Both the position numbers and the translations under genes were made by a program. The notes beneath the pieces were generated by a model. It saw only the letters and a program-made list of their open reading frames with translations, had not been told where the DNA came from and made no database searches. This document shows, one piece after another, positions 15,554 through 24,098 of a stretch of DNA of 36,568 nucleotides. This stretch comes from an uncultured Oscillospiraceae bacterium (GTDB lineage: Bacteria > Bacillota > Clostridia > Oscillospirales > Ruminococcaceae). Each line of letters starts with the position of its first letter. The first letter of the stretch is position 1. The DNA is taken from NCBI GenBank assembly GCA_904384225.1, contig CAJFJV010000018.1, positions 1-36,568 on the forward strand. Direction: 5' to 3'.

Positions 15554-16102
15554 TTGGAGCCATCATTTTCAGAAAAAGCAAAAGAGCCGCAGGAAAAACA
15601 GGAGCATGTTTTAAATATTGTATTGGCTGAGCCTCAGATCCCGCAAAATACAGGGAATATTGCCCGTACCTGTGCTGTAACAGGGGCGCGCCTCCATCTG
15701 ATCGGGCCGATGGGGTTTTCGATTGATGACAAAAAATTAAAGCGTGCAGGATTGGATTATTGGAATTTGTTGGATATTACATATTATAAGGATTTTTCGG
15801 ACTTTTATAGTAAGAACAAAGGGCCATTCTACTATTTTACTACAAAAGGACGGCATATTTATTCAGAAGTCTCTTATCCGGAGAATGCGTATCTCATATT
15901 TGGAAGAGAAGACGCCGGGCTTCCGGAGGAGCTGCTGTTTAATAATGCAGACCGGTGCATACGCCTGCCGATGATTGAAGGCGCTCGCAGTTTGAACCTC
16001 TCCAATACTGTGGCAATTGCTGTGTATGAGGTGCTTAGGCAATGGAATTTTCCTGCGTTATCTGTAGCGGGGCAACTTAGGAATTATAAATGGAAGGATT
16101 GA
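15554..16102 (+). CDS. trmL: tRNA (cytidine/uridine 34-2'-O)-methyltransferase TrmL
   Basis: 182 aa SPOUT methyltransferase that methylates the wobble nucleotide ribose of certain tRNA-Leu using S-adenosylmethionine. Conserved parts are present: N-I-V-L-A-E-P-Q-I-P-Q-N-T-G-N-I-A-R-T (motif 1), G-P-M-G-F-S-I-D-D-K-K-L-K-R-A-G-L-D-Y-W, L-I-F-G-R-E-D-A-G-L-P (motif 2), and I-R-L-P-M-I-E-G-A-R-S-L-N-L-S-N-T-V-A (motif 3, the knot). The core starts about 19 residues after the chosen TTG 15554; there is no in-frame ATG or GTG nearer the core, and the ribosome site (AAAGGGG) is 12 nt away, so the start is uncertain. degV follows after 6 bp. Confidence 0.9.
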   Translation: MEPSFSEKAKEPQEKQEHVLNIVLAEPQIPQNTGNIARTCAVTGARLHLIGPMGFSIDDKKLKRAGLDYWNLLDITYYKDFSDFYSKNKGPFYYFTTKGRHIYSEVSYPENAYLIFGREDAGLPEELLFNNADRCIRLPMIEGARSLNLSNTVAIAVYEVLRQWNFPALSVAGQLRNYKWKD

Positions 16103-16108
16103 TATACA

Positions 16109-16990
16109 ATGAACCGTATTAAAATTATGACTGATTCGGCAAGCGACATACCGAAGGAACTCGAGGAGCAGTATAATATCCGGATCTTATCTTTTCCGGT
16201 AACGGTAGAGGACAAAGGCTATTTGGAACGTGTGGATTTTACGAATGAAGAATTTTATGAAATACTGCAAAACACATCGAAAATCCCAACTACCGCACAG
16301 ATCACAGTCTTCCAGTTTGAAGAAGAATATAAAGCGTTCTACGAAGAAGGATATGAAGAACTGATCTATATATCGATTTATTCGGGCGGTTCCAGTACGC
16401 ATGATAATGCAGAGATGGCCCGTTCCCGTTTTTATGATGCACACCCAGAGGCGAAAGACCATTTTAAAATCCATATTGTAGACTCAAAAACCTACACAAT
16501 GGCATATGGGTATCCAGTAATAGAGGCTGCCAAAAAGGCGGCGCGCGGAGCGTCTTCGACGGAGATTGTTGCTTATCTTGAAGATTGGTTTGATTCCGTT
16601 GAAATTTATTTTGCACCGTATACCTTGGAGTTTGTCAAAAAATCCGGGCGCGTTCCTGCTGCGGCAGCATTTGTCGGCGAATTGATTGGACTGAGGCCTA
16701 TTATTTCTATTATAGACGGCGAGACAAAAGTAATAGAAAAGGTGCGCGGGGACAAAGCTATCCTTCCGGCGTTGTTTCAGCGTGCGGCGGAAAGAATGAT
16801 ACCGCAGACGCCGTATTTGCTTGTAAGAAGCACAAAGAATAACGAATGCGCAGAGCTTGCCTCAATGTTTAAAAAGCGGGTTGGGTATGACCCAATAGGC
16901 CAATATGATATTGGTGCGGCGATATCGATTAATGCAGGGCCGAAAGTGGTTGGCGTCATTGTAAAAGGGCAGAACAGACGGAGAAAATAA
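16109..16990 (+). CDS. DegV family fatty-acid-binding protein
   Basis: 293 aa. Begins I-K-I-M-T-D-S-A-S-D-I-P, the DegV N-terminal motif, with I-P-T-T-A-Q-I-T near 60 and the C-terminal lobe K-K-S-G-R-V-P and L-G/R-P-I-I-S-I-x-D-G. DegV/FakB proteins bind a fatty acid and, with FakA kinase, feed exogenous fatty acids to phospholipid synthesis. Here the usual S-S-x-L-S-G-T-Y-x-S-A loop is altered to S-I-Y-S-G-G-S-S-T-H-D-N-A, so the ligand might differ. No fakA gene is in the window. Start ATG 16109 lies 6 bp after trmL, so co-transcription is very likely; its ribosome site (GGAAGGA) is weak. Confidence 0.9.
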   Translation: MNRIKIMTDSASDIPKELEEQYNIRILSFPVTVEDKGYLERVDFTNEEFYEILQNTSKIPTTAQITVFQFEEEYKAFYEEGYEELIYISIYSGGSSTHDNAEMARSRFYDAHPEAKDHFKIHIVDSKTYTMAYGYPVIEAAKKAARGASSTEIVAYLEDWFDSVEIYFAPYTLEFVKKSGRVPAAAAFVGELIGLRPIISIIDGETKVIEKVRGDKAILPALFQRAAERMIPQTPYLLVRSTKNNECAELASMFKKRVGYDPIGQYDIGAAISINAGPKVVGVIVKGQNRRRK

Positions 16991-17141
16991 AGGGGCTGAT
17001 AAACGCCTGCGGCGATATGGAGGTGCGCTTCTCGTTTTTTAGAGGTCGGGATGCATGTAGACCGCAGATGGACAAGCTGTCTTAAGGCGGAAAAGCTTTT
17101 TAGAGTTTGACGCGGGTGTGCATATTTTTTGCAAAATGCTC

Positions 17142-17170
17142 TTGAAAACAAGAGGAAAATCATCTACAAT
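17142..17170 (+). promoter_or_regulatory. Promoter of pgk-tpiA-gpmI
   Basis: TTGAAA (17142-17147), 17-nt spacer, TACAAT (17165-17170), 64 bp before pgk. Confidence 0.75.
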
Positions 17171-17180
17171 AAAGTTGAAG

Positions 17181-17198
17181 TTGTTAACATCTTGACAA
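17181..17198. promoter_or_regulatory. Rex-like operator at the pgk promoter
   Basis: TTGTTAACATCTTGACAA matches the clostridial Rex consensus TTGTTAA-N4-TTAACAA with a single mismatch (A to G in the second half). It begins 10 bp after the -10, so a bound repressor would cover the transcription start. Rex is the NADH/NAD-sensing repressor of fermentative and glycolytic genes. Confidence 0.65.
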
Positions 17199-17234
17199 CA
17201 CAATCACATACTCAAATTGAAAGGGAGATTTGCA

Positions 17235-18446
17235 ATGAACGTACTGAATAAAAAAACAGTAGATGACCTTCATGCCGCAGGAAAGCGGGTATTGGTTCGT
17301 TGTGATTTCAATGTGCCGCTGAAAAACGGCGTAATCACGGATGAAAACCGTATTGTTGCTGCATTGCCTACGATTAAGAAGCTGATGAATGACGGGGCAA
17401 AGGTTATTCTTTGTTCACACCTTGGCAAACCGAAGGGCGAGCCAAAACCGGAACTCTCTCTCGCTCCTGTGGCAAAACGCTTGTCTGAGCTGCTGGGGAA
17501 AGAGGTTGTTTTTGCAGCAGACGACTGTGTTGTTGGAGAAAACGCCAAAAAGGCAGTCGCTGAGATGAAAGACGGCGACGTTGTGCTTCTCCAGAATACC
17601 AGATATAGAAAAGAAGAAACCAAAAACGGCGAAGCGTTCAGCAAGGAACTGGGCTCGCTTTGCGATGTTTTTGTAAATGATGCCTTTGGCGCAGCACATC
17701 GCGCACATTGCTCTACGGTTGGCGTTGCTTCCTATGTTGATGAAGCAGCTGTCGGCTATCTGATGCAAAAAGAGCTCAAGTATTTGGGTGAAGCCGTGGA
17801 AAACCCAAAAAGGCCGTTTGTTACAATCTTGGGTGGTGCAAAAGTTGCCGATAAGCTTAATGTAATTGAAAACCTTTTGAACAAGGCGGATACACTGATT
17901 ATCGGCGGCGGTATGGCTTATACGTTCCTTGCAGCGAAGGGATATAAAGTCGGAACCTCTCTGCTGGATAATGAAAAGATCGACTATTGCAAAAATATGC
18001 TTGAAAAAGCAGAAGAGAAGGGCGTTAAAATTTTGCTTCCAATCGATTGCGTGGTGGCCAAGGCTTTCCCGGATCCGATTGATGCTGAAATTGACGTAGA
18101 GGTTGTTCCAGCCGACGCAATGCCGGAGGGCTATATGGGCTTGGATATTGGTCCGGCTACAGCCGAATTGTTTGCAAATGAAGTGAAATCCGCCAAAACA
18201 GTGGTATGGAATGGCCCGATGGGCGTATTTGAAAACCCGGTTCTTGCAAAAGGGACCATTGCGGTAGCGAAAGCGCTTGCTGAAACGGATGCCATTACAA
18301 TTATCGGCGGCGGCGATTCTGCGGCTGCTGTCAATACTTTGGGCTTTGGCGACAAAATGAGCCATATTTCTACCGGCGGCGGTGCATCTCTGGAATTCCT
18401 TGAGGGTAAGGAGCTTCCGGGTATCGCAGCAATGAATGACAAATAA
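17235..18446 (+). CDS. pgk: Phosphoglycerate kinase
   Basis: 403 aa, normal length. Signature pieces: [11 protein letters not shown] (about 20-30), [36 protein letters not shown] and the nucleotide-binding G-G-G-D-S-A-A-A-V near the C-terminus. It transfers phosphate from 1,3-bisphosphoglycerate to ADP. Start ATG 17235 has AAGGGAG upstream; an in-frame TTG at 17217 has no ribosome site. First gene of pgk-tpiA-gpmI, preceded by a promoter with a Rex-like operator, so probably repressed when NAD exceeds NADH. Confidence 0.97.
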   Translation: MNVLNKKTVDDLHAAGKRVLVRCDFNVPLKNGVITDENRIVAALPTIKKLMNDGAKVILCSHLGKPKGEPKPELSLAPVAKRLSELLGKEVVFAADDCVVGENAKKAVAEMKDGDVVLLQNTRYRKEETKNGEAFSKELGSLCDVFVNDAFGAAHRAHCSTVGVASYVDEAAVGYLMQKELKYLGEAVENPKRPFVTILGGAKVADKLNVIENLLNKADTLIIGGGMAYTFLAAKGYKVGTSLLDNEKIDYCKNMLEKAEEKGVKILLPIDCVVAKAFPDPIDAEIDVEVVPADAMPEGYMGLDIGPATAELFANEVKSAKTVVWNGPMGVFENPVLAKGTIAVAKALAETDAITIIGGGDSAAAVNTLGFGDKMSHISTGGGASLEFLEGKELPGIAAMNDK

Positions 18447-18459
18447 AGACATCTCTCGC

Positions 18460-18488
18460 GCAAGCCGCGTACTTTGTGCGCGGCTTGC
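18460..18488 (+). other. Intercistronic stem-loop pgk/tpiA
   Basis: Perfect 10-bp GC-rich stem GCAAGCCGCG (18460-18469) with CGCGGCTTGC (18479-18488), 9-nt loop, no T-run. It is not a good terminator; an mRNA processing or 3'-end protection element is likely. Confidence 0.55.
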
Positions 18489-18560
18489 AGCTATGTCTGC
18501 AAAGAAAAAAAGAGCGGCCGGCCGTGCTTGCTTTTAGTGGAACAAAAAGGAGAAATCACT

Positions 18561-19328
18561 ATGAACAAACAACTTAGAAAAGCAGTTATTGCAGGAAACT
18601 GGAAGATGAACAATACCCGCTTCGAAACAAAAGCTTTGATTGAGGAATTGATACCAAAAGTTAAAGATGCAGATTGTGGAGTGGTTGTATGCGTTCCGTT
18701 TACTGACCTTGAAACTGCTGTAAACCTGACAAAAGGGACGAACATCAAAGTAGGAGCGCAAAACTGCCATTTTGAAGCAAAGGGTGCATTTACAGGAGAA
18801 ATTTCAGCTTCTATGCTTACAGAAATGGGCGTTGAATATGTGGTAATCGGCCACAGCGAACGGCGTCAGTATTTTGGAGAAACAGATGCTACGGTAAACA
18901 AACGCGTGAAAGCAGCTGTTGATGCAGGCCTTACTGTAATTCTTTGTGTTGGGGAGATGCTCGTTGACCGCGAAAACGGCGTAACAGACGAATTGGTTGC
19001 TATGCAGACAAAGATTGCGTTGGGCGGTGTTTCAAAAGAAAAGCTTTCTCAAATTATCATTGCATATGAGCCTGTTTGGGCGATCGGGACCGGAAAAACT
19101 GCAACAGCGGATCAGGCTAATGAAGTCTGTGCGGTAATCCGTGCTACAGTTGAAAAGCTTTATGACAAGGTTGCTGCTGATGCATTAACAATCCAATATG
19201 GCGGTTCTATGAATGCCGGCAATGCGGCTGAGCTTTTGAGCAAGCCGGATGTAGATGGCGGCTTAATTGGCGGTGCATCCCTAAAAGCACCTGATTTTGC
19301 AGCTATTGTGGAGGCAGCCAGCAAATAA
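18561..19328 (+). CDS. tpiA: Triosephosphate isomerase
   Basis: 255 aa, the usual size of this beta/alpha-barrel enzyme. Catalytic residues are visible: A-G-N-W-K-M-N (Asn13, Lys15), V-I-G-H-S-E-R-R (catalytic His near 98) and A-Y-E-P-V-W-A-I-G-T-G-K (Glu near 170), then Y-G-G-S-M and G-G-L-I-G-G-A-S-L phosphate loops. It interconverts dihydroxyacetone phosphate and glyceraldehyde-3-phosphate. Start ATG 18561 has AAAGGAG with 8-nt spacing. It is 114 bp after pgk with a stem-loop between them, and 70 bp before gpmI. Confidence 0.97.
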   Translation: MNKQLRKAVIAGNWKMNNTRFETKALIEELIPKVKDADCGVVVCVPFTDLETAVNLTKGTNIKVGAQNCHFEAKGAFTGEISASMLTEMGVEYVVIGHSERRQYFGETDATVNKRVKAAVDAGLTVILCVGEMLVDRENGVTDELVAMQTKIALGGVSKEKLSQIIIAYEPVWAIGTGKTATADQANEVCAVIRATVEKLYDKVAADALTIQYGGSMNAGNAAELLSKPDVDGGLIGGASLKAPDFAAIVEAASK

Positions 19329-19346
19329 AGCGCTTTTTCCGAAAAA

Positions 19347-19371
19347 AGGTCCGGTAATGTGTTGCGGACCT
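19347..19371 (+). other. Intercistronic stem-loop tpiA/gpmI
   Basis: AGGTCCG (19347-19353) with CGGACCT (19365-19371), 11-nt loop, no T-run, 10 bp before the gpmI ribosome site. It parallels the pgk/tpiA hairpin. Confidence 0.45.
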
Positions 19372-19398
19372 GATTCCAATAAGGAGGAATGTAATTAT

Positions 19399-20916
19399 AT
19401 GAAAAAACCACTTGCCCTTATCATTATGGATGGCTTTGGAATCAACGAAAGCGATTATGGAAATGCAATCTATGCTGCGGAAAAACCGAATTTGGACCGC
19501 CTGTTTTCTGAATGGCCGAAAACACAGATCGGGGCTTCCGGGATGGACGTTGGTTTGCCGGACGGACAAATGGGCAACTCTGAGGTAGGCCATACCAACA
19601 TTGGAGCAGGGCGTATTGTCTATCAAGAGTTAACCCGCATTACAAAAACAATGAAGGAAGGCGGCTTTGCTGAAAATGAAGCTTTTTCAGACGCCGTTGA
19701 AAACTGCCGTAAAAATGATTCTGCGCTCCATTTAATGGGCCTGCTTTCAGACGGCGGTGTCCACAGCCACAATTCTCATCTTTATGGCCTTTTGAAAATG
19801 GCGAAAGATGCAGGTTTGACAAAGGTATACGTCCATAGTTTTATGGATGGCCGCGATGTCCCGCCGACTTCCGGTAAGGATTATGTGGAAGAACTCGTTT
19901 CAAAAATGGAAGAGATCGGAGTAGGGAAAATTGCAACGGTTATGGGCCGTTATTATGCAATGGATCGTGACAACCGCTGGGAGCGTGTGGGGAAAGCTTA
20001 CGATGCTATGGTAAATCGTGAAGGGGATCACTTTAACTGCGGCATATGCGCAATGAAAGCTTCCTATGACAACGGCGTAACGGACGAATTTGTAGTCCCG
20101 GCTGTTATCGACGGCGGTGCACCGATTCAAGCGAACGACAGTGTGATTTTTTTCAATTTCCGTCCTGATCGTGCGCGCGAAATCACCCGTACGCTCGTTG
20201 ATGATGATTTTACTGGTTTTGTGCGTAAAAATGGGCGTTTCCCGTTGTTCTTTGTCTGCATGACCCAGTATGATGCCACAATGCCAAATGTAGAAGTTGC
20301 TTTTAAGCCGCAGTCGCTTGCCAATACTTTTGGAGAATATATTTCTAAAAAAGGCTTAAAACAGCTCCGTATTGCAGAAACCGAGAAATATGCGCATGTT
20401 ACATTCTTTTTTAACGGCGGTGTTGAAGCCACTTTTGAAGGGGAAGACCGTGCACTGATTAATTCTCCGAAAGTCGCCACTTATGATCTGAAGCCAGAGA
20501 TGAGCGCTTATGAAGTGTGTGAAGAGGTAGTCTCCAGAATCAATTCCGATCAGTATGACGTTATTATCCTGAACTATGCAAACTGCGATATGGTTGGGCA
20601 TACAGGCGTATTTGATGCGGCAAAAGCTGCAGTTGAAGCGGTTGATTCTTGTGTAGGCAGGACGGTAGATGCGGTGCTGGCAAAAGGCGGTGTAGCATTG
20701 ATTACAGCCGATCACGGAAATGCGGATAAAATGTATGAGCCGGATGGATCGCCGTTTACCGCACATACGACAAATCCCGTACCATTTGTTGTGTGCGGTA
20801 TGGACGTCAAACTGCGCAGCGGCGGCCGTCTTGCGGATATTGCACCGACAATGCTTGAAATTCTTGATTTGCCAAAACCTGCCGAAATGGATGGCGAGAG
20901 TTTAATAGAAAAATAA
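19399..20916 (+). CDS. gpmI: 2,3-bisphosphoglycerate-independent phosphoglycerate mutase
   Basis: 505 aa, typical for the Mn-dependent alkaline-phosphatase-superfamily enzyme that converts 3- to 2-phosphoglycerate. Seen: L-I-I-M-D-G-F-G (Asp11), the phospho-serine loop Q-M-G-N-S-E-V-G-H (Ser61), S-D-G-G-V-H-S-H, F-M-D-G-R-D, N-F-R-P-D-R-A-R-E, and the metal site D-M-V-G-H-T-G / T-A-D-H-G-N-A-D. Start ATG 19399 follows AAGGAGG. It ends the pgk-tpiA-gpmI operon at a strong terminator. No eno or pyk is in the window. Confidence 0.97.
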   Translation: MKKPLALIIMDGFGINESDYGNAIYAAEKPNLDRLFSEWPKTQIGASGMDVGLPDGQMGNSEVGHTNIGAGRIVYQELTRITKTMKEGGFAENEAFSDAVENCRKNDSALHLMGLLSDGGVHSHNSHLYGLLKMAKDAGLTKVYVHSFMDGRDVPPTSGKDYVEELVSKMEEIGVGKIATVMGRYYAMDRDNRWERVGKAYDAMVNREGDHFNCGICAMKASYDNGVTDEFVVPAVIDGGAPIQANDSVIFFNFRPDRAREITRTLVDDDFTGFVRKNGRFPLFFVCMTQYDATMPNVEVAFKPQSLANTFGEYISKKGLKQLRIAETEKYAHVTFFFNGGVEATFEGEDRALINSPKVATYDLKPEMSAYEVCEEVVSRINSDQYDVIILNYANCDMVGHTGVFDAAKAAVEAVDSCVGRTVDAVLAKGGVALITADHGNADKMYEPDGSPFTAHTTNPVPFVVCGMDVKLRSGGRLADIAPTMLEILDLPKPAEMDGESLIEK

Positions 20917-20951
20917 CGTTGACTGTCAGAAGACATTTTATTACAAAATGT

Positions 20952-20979
20952 AACCGGGCTTTTTGCCCGGTTCTTTTTT
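20952..20979 (+). terminator. Terminator of the glycolysis operon
   Basis: AACCGGGC (20952-20959), TTTTT loop, GCCCGGTT (20965-20972), then CTTTTTTT. It starts 36 bp after gpmI. Confidence 0.9.
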
Positions 20980-21310
20980 TGCTGCGAAGTTTCGTATAAA
21001 TGAGACATGGAATAAAATGAAAATATCACATTCAGCAAGTAAATTACGATAATGAACTGAGAAAACATGGAAGATAATTATGAAATATTAGCCTATCACG
21101 CTCTGTTCACTCTTTGTTCACACATAAAAAAATCGAATGTGTTACAATTTGTAATAAGTTGAGGCGACATGGTTCTCTTGCGTATCTTTTTCTTCGCCTT
21201 TGTTGAAAAAGATGAACTTTTCTGTTGCAATATACGGTGATTTTCGGTAAAATAATACTAAGTGATTTTATTTGTAACCCGTAAATTTCGTTGTGAGGAG
21301 AGGTTTTATT
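20980..21310. other. Intergenic region before the PucR/CdaR-type gene
   Basis: No gene recognised. It holds a weak inverted repeat (ACACAT / ATGTGT, about 21121-21142) and the promoter at 21225-21253. Confidence 0.45.
21225..21253 (+). promoter_or_regulatory. Promoter before the PucR-type regulator
   Basis: TTGCAA (21225-21230), 17-nt spacer, TAAAAT (21248-21253), 57 bp before the start codon. Confidence 0.7.
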
Positions 21311-22396
21311 ATGTCCAACAGACTGTTTCAGGGCGTTGTTCACCAGATGCGTGATACCATTAACCGCGTGATTGGTGTCGTGGATGATACGGCAACCATT
21401 ATTGCGTGCAGCGAACTTTCAAAGATCGGCACAACGAACGAGTATATTGCGTTGGATCTTGTTGAATCGAATGATGTGTTTGTTCGGGACGGCTACAGCT
21501 ATAAACCGTTTGGTTCGCTTGCTAAGCCGGAGTATGCTGTTTTCGTCGAAGGAATCGATGAGCAGGCGTCTAAGTTCGCACAGCTGATTGCCATTTCTTT
21601 GACCAGTATTAAACAGTATTACGACGAGCGCTATGATAAAAATAATTTTATCAAAAATGTCGTCCTCGACAATATTCTTCCGGGCGATATCTATGTGAAA
21701 GCACGTGAACTCCATTTTTCAAATGATGTGAGCCGCGTTGCCTTGCTGATTCGCATTTTGTCCACAAATGAAGTTTCTGCATATGATGTAATTCAGAATC
21801 TTTTCCCGGACAAACAAAAGGATTATGTTTTCACAATTAACGAAAGTGACATTGTTCTTGTCAAAGAAACGAAGCTCGGCATTGAAGCACGCGATCTTGA
21901 AAAGCTCGCTGGCTCAATTGTAGACACATTGAGTTCTGAATTTTACACTAAATCTGCAGTCGGTATCGGTACGACAGTAACCGGCGTGAAGGATCTTGCC
22001 CGCTCTTTTAAAGAGGCGCAGGTAGCCCTTGAGGTTGGGAAGGTGTTTGATACAGAGCAAAACATCGTCTGCTATGAGAATCTGGGCATTGCCCGCCTGA
22101 TCTACCAGCTTCCAACTACGCTGTGTACTTCTTTTTTGAATGAAGTGTTTAAACACGGTTCTATTGATTCGCTGGATCAGGAGACACTGTTTACAATCCA
22201 CAAGTTTTTCGAAAACAACTTAAATGTTTCCGAGACATCAAGAAAACTGTTTGTACACAGAAACACGTTGGTCTATCGTCTGGAGAAAATTAAGAAACTG
22301 ACGGGGCTTGACCTTCGTGAATTTGATCATGCAATCGTATTTAAAATTGCATTGATGGTAAAAAAATATCTGACCGCGGTTCCGACCAAATTTTAA
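21311..22396 (+). CDS. PucR/CdaR-type transcriptional regulator
   Basis: 361 aa. The N-terminal two thirds match no named sensor I can assign (a possible GAF-like segment at about 20-100 and a GGDEF-related CdaR middle region near 170-270: A-V-G-I-G-T-T-V-T-G-V-K-D-L-A-R-S-F-K-E-A-Q-V-A-L-E-V-G). The C-terminus is the PucR/CdaR helix-turn-helix: F-F-E-N-N-L-N-V-S-E-T-S-R-K-L-F-V-H-R-N-T-L-V-Y-R-L-E-K-I. Start ATG 21311 has GAGGAGAGG; GTG 21293 overlaps that ribosome site. The ftsE gene follows after 66 bp with no terminator, so it may be cotranscribed with the division genes. Its ligand is unknown. Confidence 0.85.
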   Translation: MSNRLFQGVVHQMRDTINRVIGVVDDTATIIACSELSKIGTTNEYIALDLVESNDVFVRDGYSYKPFGSLAKPEYAVFVEGIDEQASKFAQLIAISLTSIKQYYDERYDKNNFIKNVVLDNILPGDIYVKARELHFSNDVSRVALLIRILSTNEVSAYDVIQNLFPDKQKDYVFTINESDIVLVKETKLGIEARDLEKLAGSIVDTLSSEFYTKSAVGIGTTVTGVKDLARSFKEAQVALEVGKVFDTEQNIVCYENLGIARLIYQLPTTLCTSFLNEVFKHGSIDSLDQETLFTIHKFFENNLNVSETSRKLFVHRNTLVYRLEKIKKLTGLDLREFDHAIVFKIALMVKKYLTAVPTKF

Positions 22397-22462
22397 GCGC
22401 GGGCAAACAGGATTTGTGACAGATTATCATATGCGGCAAAGGCACATTGGGAGAGAGAGGCT

Positions 22463-23149
22463 ATGATAGATTTAAGTCACGTATCATTAAAGTACGACCG
22501 GCGGACGTCTGCGCTGGACGACGTTAACCTGCATGTGGATAAAGGGGAGTTTGTCTTTATTGTAGGTGCGTCGGGAGCGGGTAAAAGCTCAATTATTAAA
22601 TTGCTGCTTCGGGAGAAAACACCGACAAGCGGCATCGTCAGCGTTGACGGCGTGAATGTCGGAAGATTGAAACAAAGACAGATACCGGATTATCGCCGTA
22701 AATTGGGCGTTGTTTTTCAGGATTTCCGTCTGATTCCGAATATGACGGTGTATGAAAATGTTGCGTTTAGTTTACGGGTGACAGATACAGCAGTAAAGGT
22801 AATCCGAAACCGTGTACCATATATCCTCAATTTGATGGGGCTTGAGAAAAAGGCTAAGCGATTCCCGCATGAGATTTCCGGCGGTGAGCAGCAGCGCGTA
22901 GCGCTTGCGCGTGCTTTAGTAAATGATCCGCCGATCATTATAGCGGATGAACCCACCGGAAATATTGATCCGGAACTTTCTTATGAAATAGTGGAGTTGT
23001 TGGAAGGAATCAATCAATGCGGGACAACGATACTGATGGTAACGCATGAGCATGAGATGGTTCGCCGGTTTGGTGGCCGGATTGTCACGATCGATAAAGG
23101 TACCGTAGCGCGGGATGAGCGCTTGAGAAAGGATGGTGATCCGGCATGA
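22463..23149 (+). CDS. ftsE: Cell-division ABC ATPase FtsE
   Basis: 228 aa ABC ATPase with Walker A G-A-S-G-A-G-K-S (35-42), Q-loop V-F-Q-D-F-R-L-I-P, signature S-G-G-E-Q-Q-R-V-A, Walker B I-I-I-A-D-E-P-T-G-N-I-D and the H-loop T-H-E-H. Pairs with FtsX in the membrane to drive peptidoglycan hydrolases outside the cell at the septum or side wall. Start ATG 22463 has GAGAGAGG. Its stop overlaps the ftsX start by 4 bp (ATGA). Confidence 0.95.
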   Translation: MIDLSHVSLKYDRRTSALDDVNLHVDKGEFVFIVGASGAGKSSIIKLLLREKTPTSGIVSVDGVNVGRLKQRQIPDYRRKLGVVFQDFRLIPNMTVYENVAFSLRVTDTAVKVIRNRVPYILNLMGLEKKAKRFPHEISGGEQQRVALARALVNDPPIIIADEPTGNIDPELSYEIVELLEGINQCGTTILMVTHEHEMVRRFGGRIVTIDKGTVARDERLRKDGDPA

Positions 23150-24057
23150 AGCCATCAAGTCTGCGTTATTTGATAAAAGAAGGATTCCGCAATCTTTGGC
23201 GAAATCGTATTATGTCGTTTACTTCGGTTGGTGTCCTGACAACTTGTCTGCTGATTGTAGGCGCGGCATTTCTGCTGACGGTAAATGTGAATAGCATGGT
23301 AAAATATGTAGAAGGCCAAAGCGAGATGTGCGTCTACATGGTCAACGGCTTGTCAGATGAAGAGCTGGAAACAGCAAAAGCTGCGATCACTGCGACTACA
23401 AATGTGACAGAAGTGACGTTTGTTTCTGCTGAAGAAGGGCTTGAAAACACAAAAGAGCAATTTGGAAGCGACGGCTATCTTTTAGACGGATATGAGGGAG
23501 AAGACAATCCGATCCCTGATAGTTTTGTTGTAAAGATCAACGATATCTCAAAGACGCGTGAAACACAGGATGCGCTTTCTGCAATCTCAGGCGTGGATTT
23601 GGTTAACGCTTCGGGGGAAGTAGCGGACACATTAAGCTATATTCAGGATACGGTTTGGACTTTGGGAATTATCATTATTGTCGCTTTAGCGGTGATTTCC
23701 CTTGTCATCATTGCCAACACCATACGCGCAACTATTTTTACACGCCGCAAGGAAATCAACATCATGAAATTTGTCGGTGCACGAAATTCGTTTATCCGGA
23801 TTCCATTTGTAGTGGAAGGTTTTGCGCTGGGGCTGATCGCCGCTTTGATTGCATTTTTGGCAATATGGGGAGCTTATTCTTATTTAATAGGCGCCTTTGG
23901 AAGCGGAATGTCGTCTTATTGGCTTCAGTCGGCTTTTGACAGTTTGGTGCCGTTTTCTGAAATTGCACCTTGGCTGGCGCTCTTTTTTGCAGGGACCGGT
24001 ACTGTGTTAGGCGTTTTGGGAAGCCTTGTCAGCATTCGGAACCATATAAAGGTTTAA
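23146..24057 (+). CDS. ftsX: Cell-division membrane protein FtsX
   Basis: 303 aa. Four membrane segments in FtsX order: one near 23-46, an extracellular domain about 47-165 that should contact the hydrolase, then three helices (about 168-192, 222-245, 270-293) with T-I-R-A-T-I-F-T-R-R-K-E-I-N-I-M-K-F-V-G-A. This segment is the coupling region to FtsE. Starts within the ftsE stop. The M23 peptidase follows after 41 bp, its probable effector. Confidence 0.93.
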   Translation: MKPSSLRYLIKEGFRNLWRNRIMSFTSVGVLTTCLLIVGAAFLLTVNVNSMVKYVEGQSEMCVYMVNGLSDEELETAKAAITATTNVTEVTFVSAEEGLENTKEQFGSDGYLLDGYEGEDNPIPDSFVVKINDISKTRETQDALSAISGVDLVNASGEVADTLSYIQDTVWTLGIIIIVALAVISLVIIANTIRATIFTRRKEINIMKFVGARNSFIRIPFVVEGFALGLIAALIAFLAIWGAYSYLIGAFGSGMSSYWLQSAFDSLVPFSEIAPWLALFFAGTGTVLGVLGSLVSIRNHIKV

Positions 24058-24098
24058 CATTGAGGGAGAAAACAACAAGGTAAAGGGGAGACCGTCAA

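Noticed and set aside
15306-15614. 102-codon plus-strand frame before trmL
   Set aside because: Overlaps the trmL promoter and start in another frame and has no RBS or recognisable domain.
17415-18452. 345-codon minus-strand frame across pgk
   Set aside because: Antisense shadow produced by codon bias in pgk.
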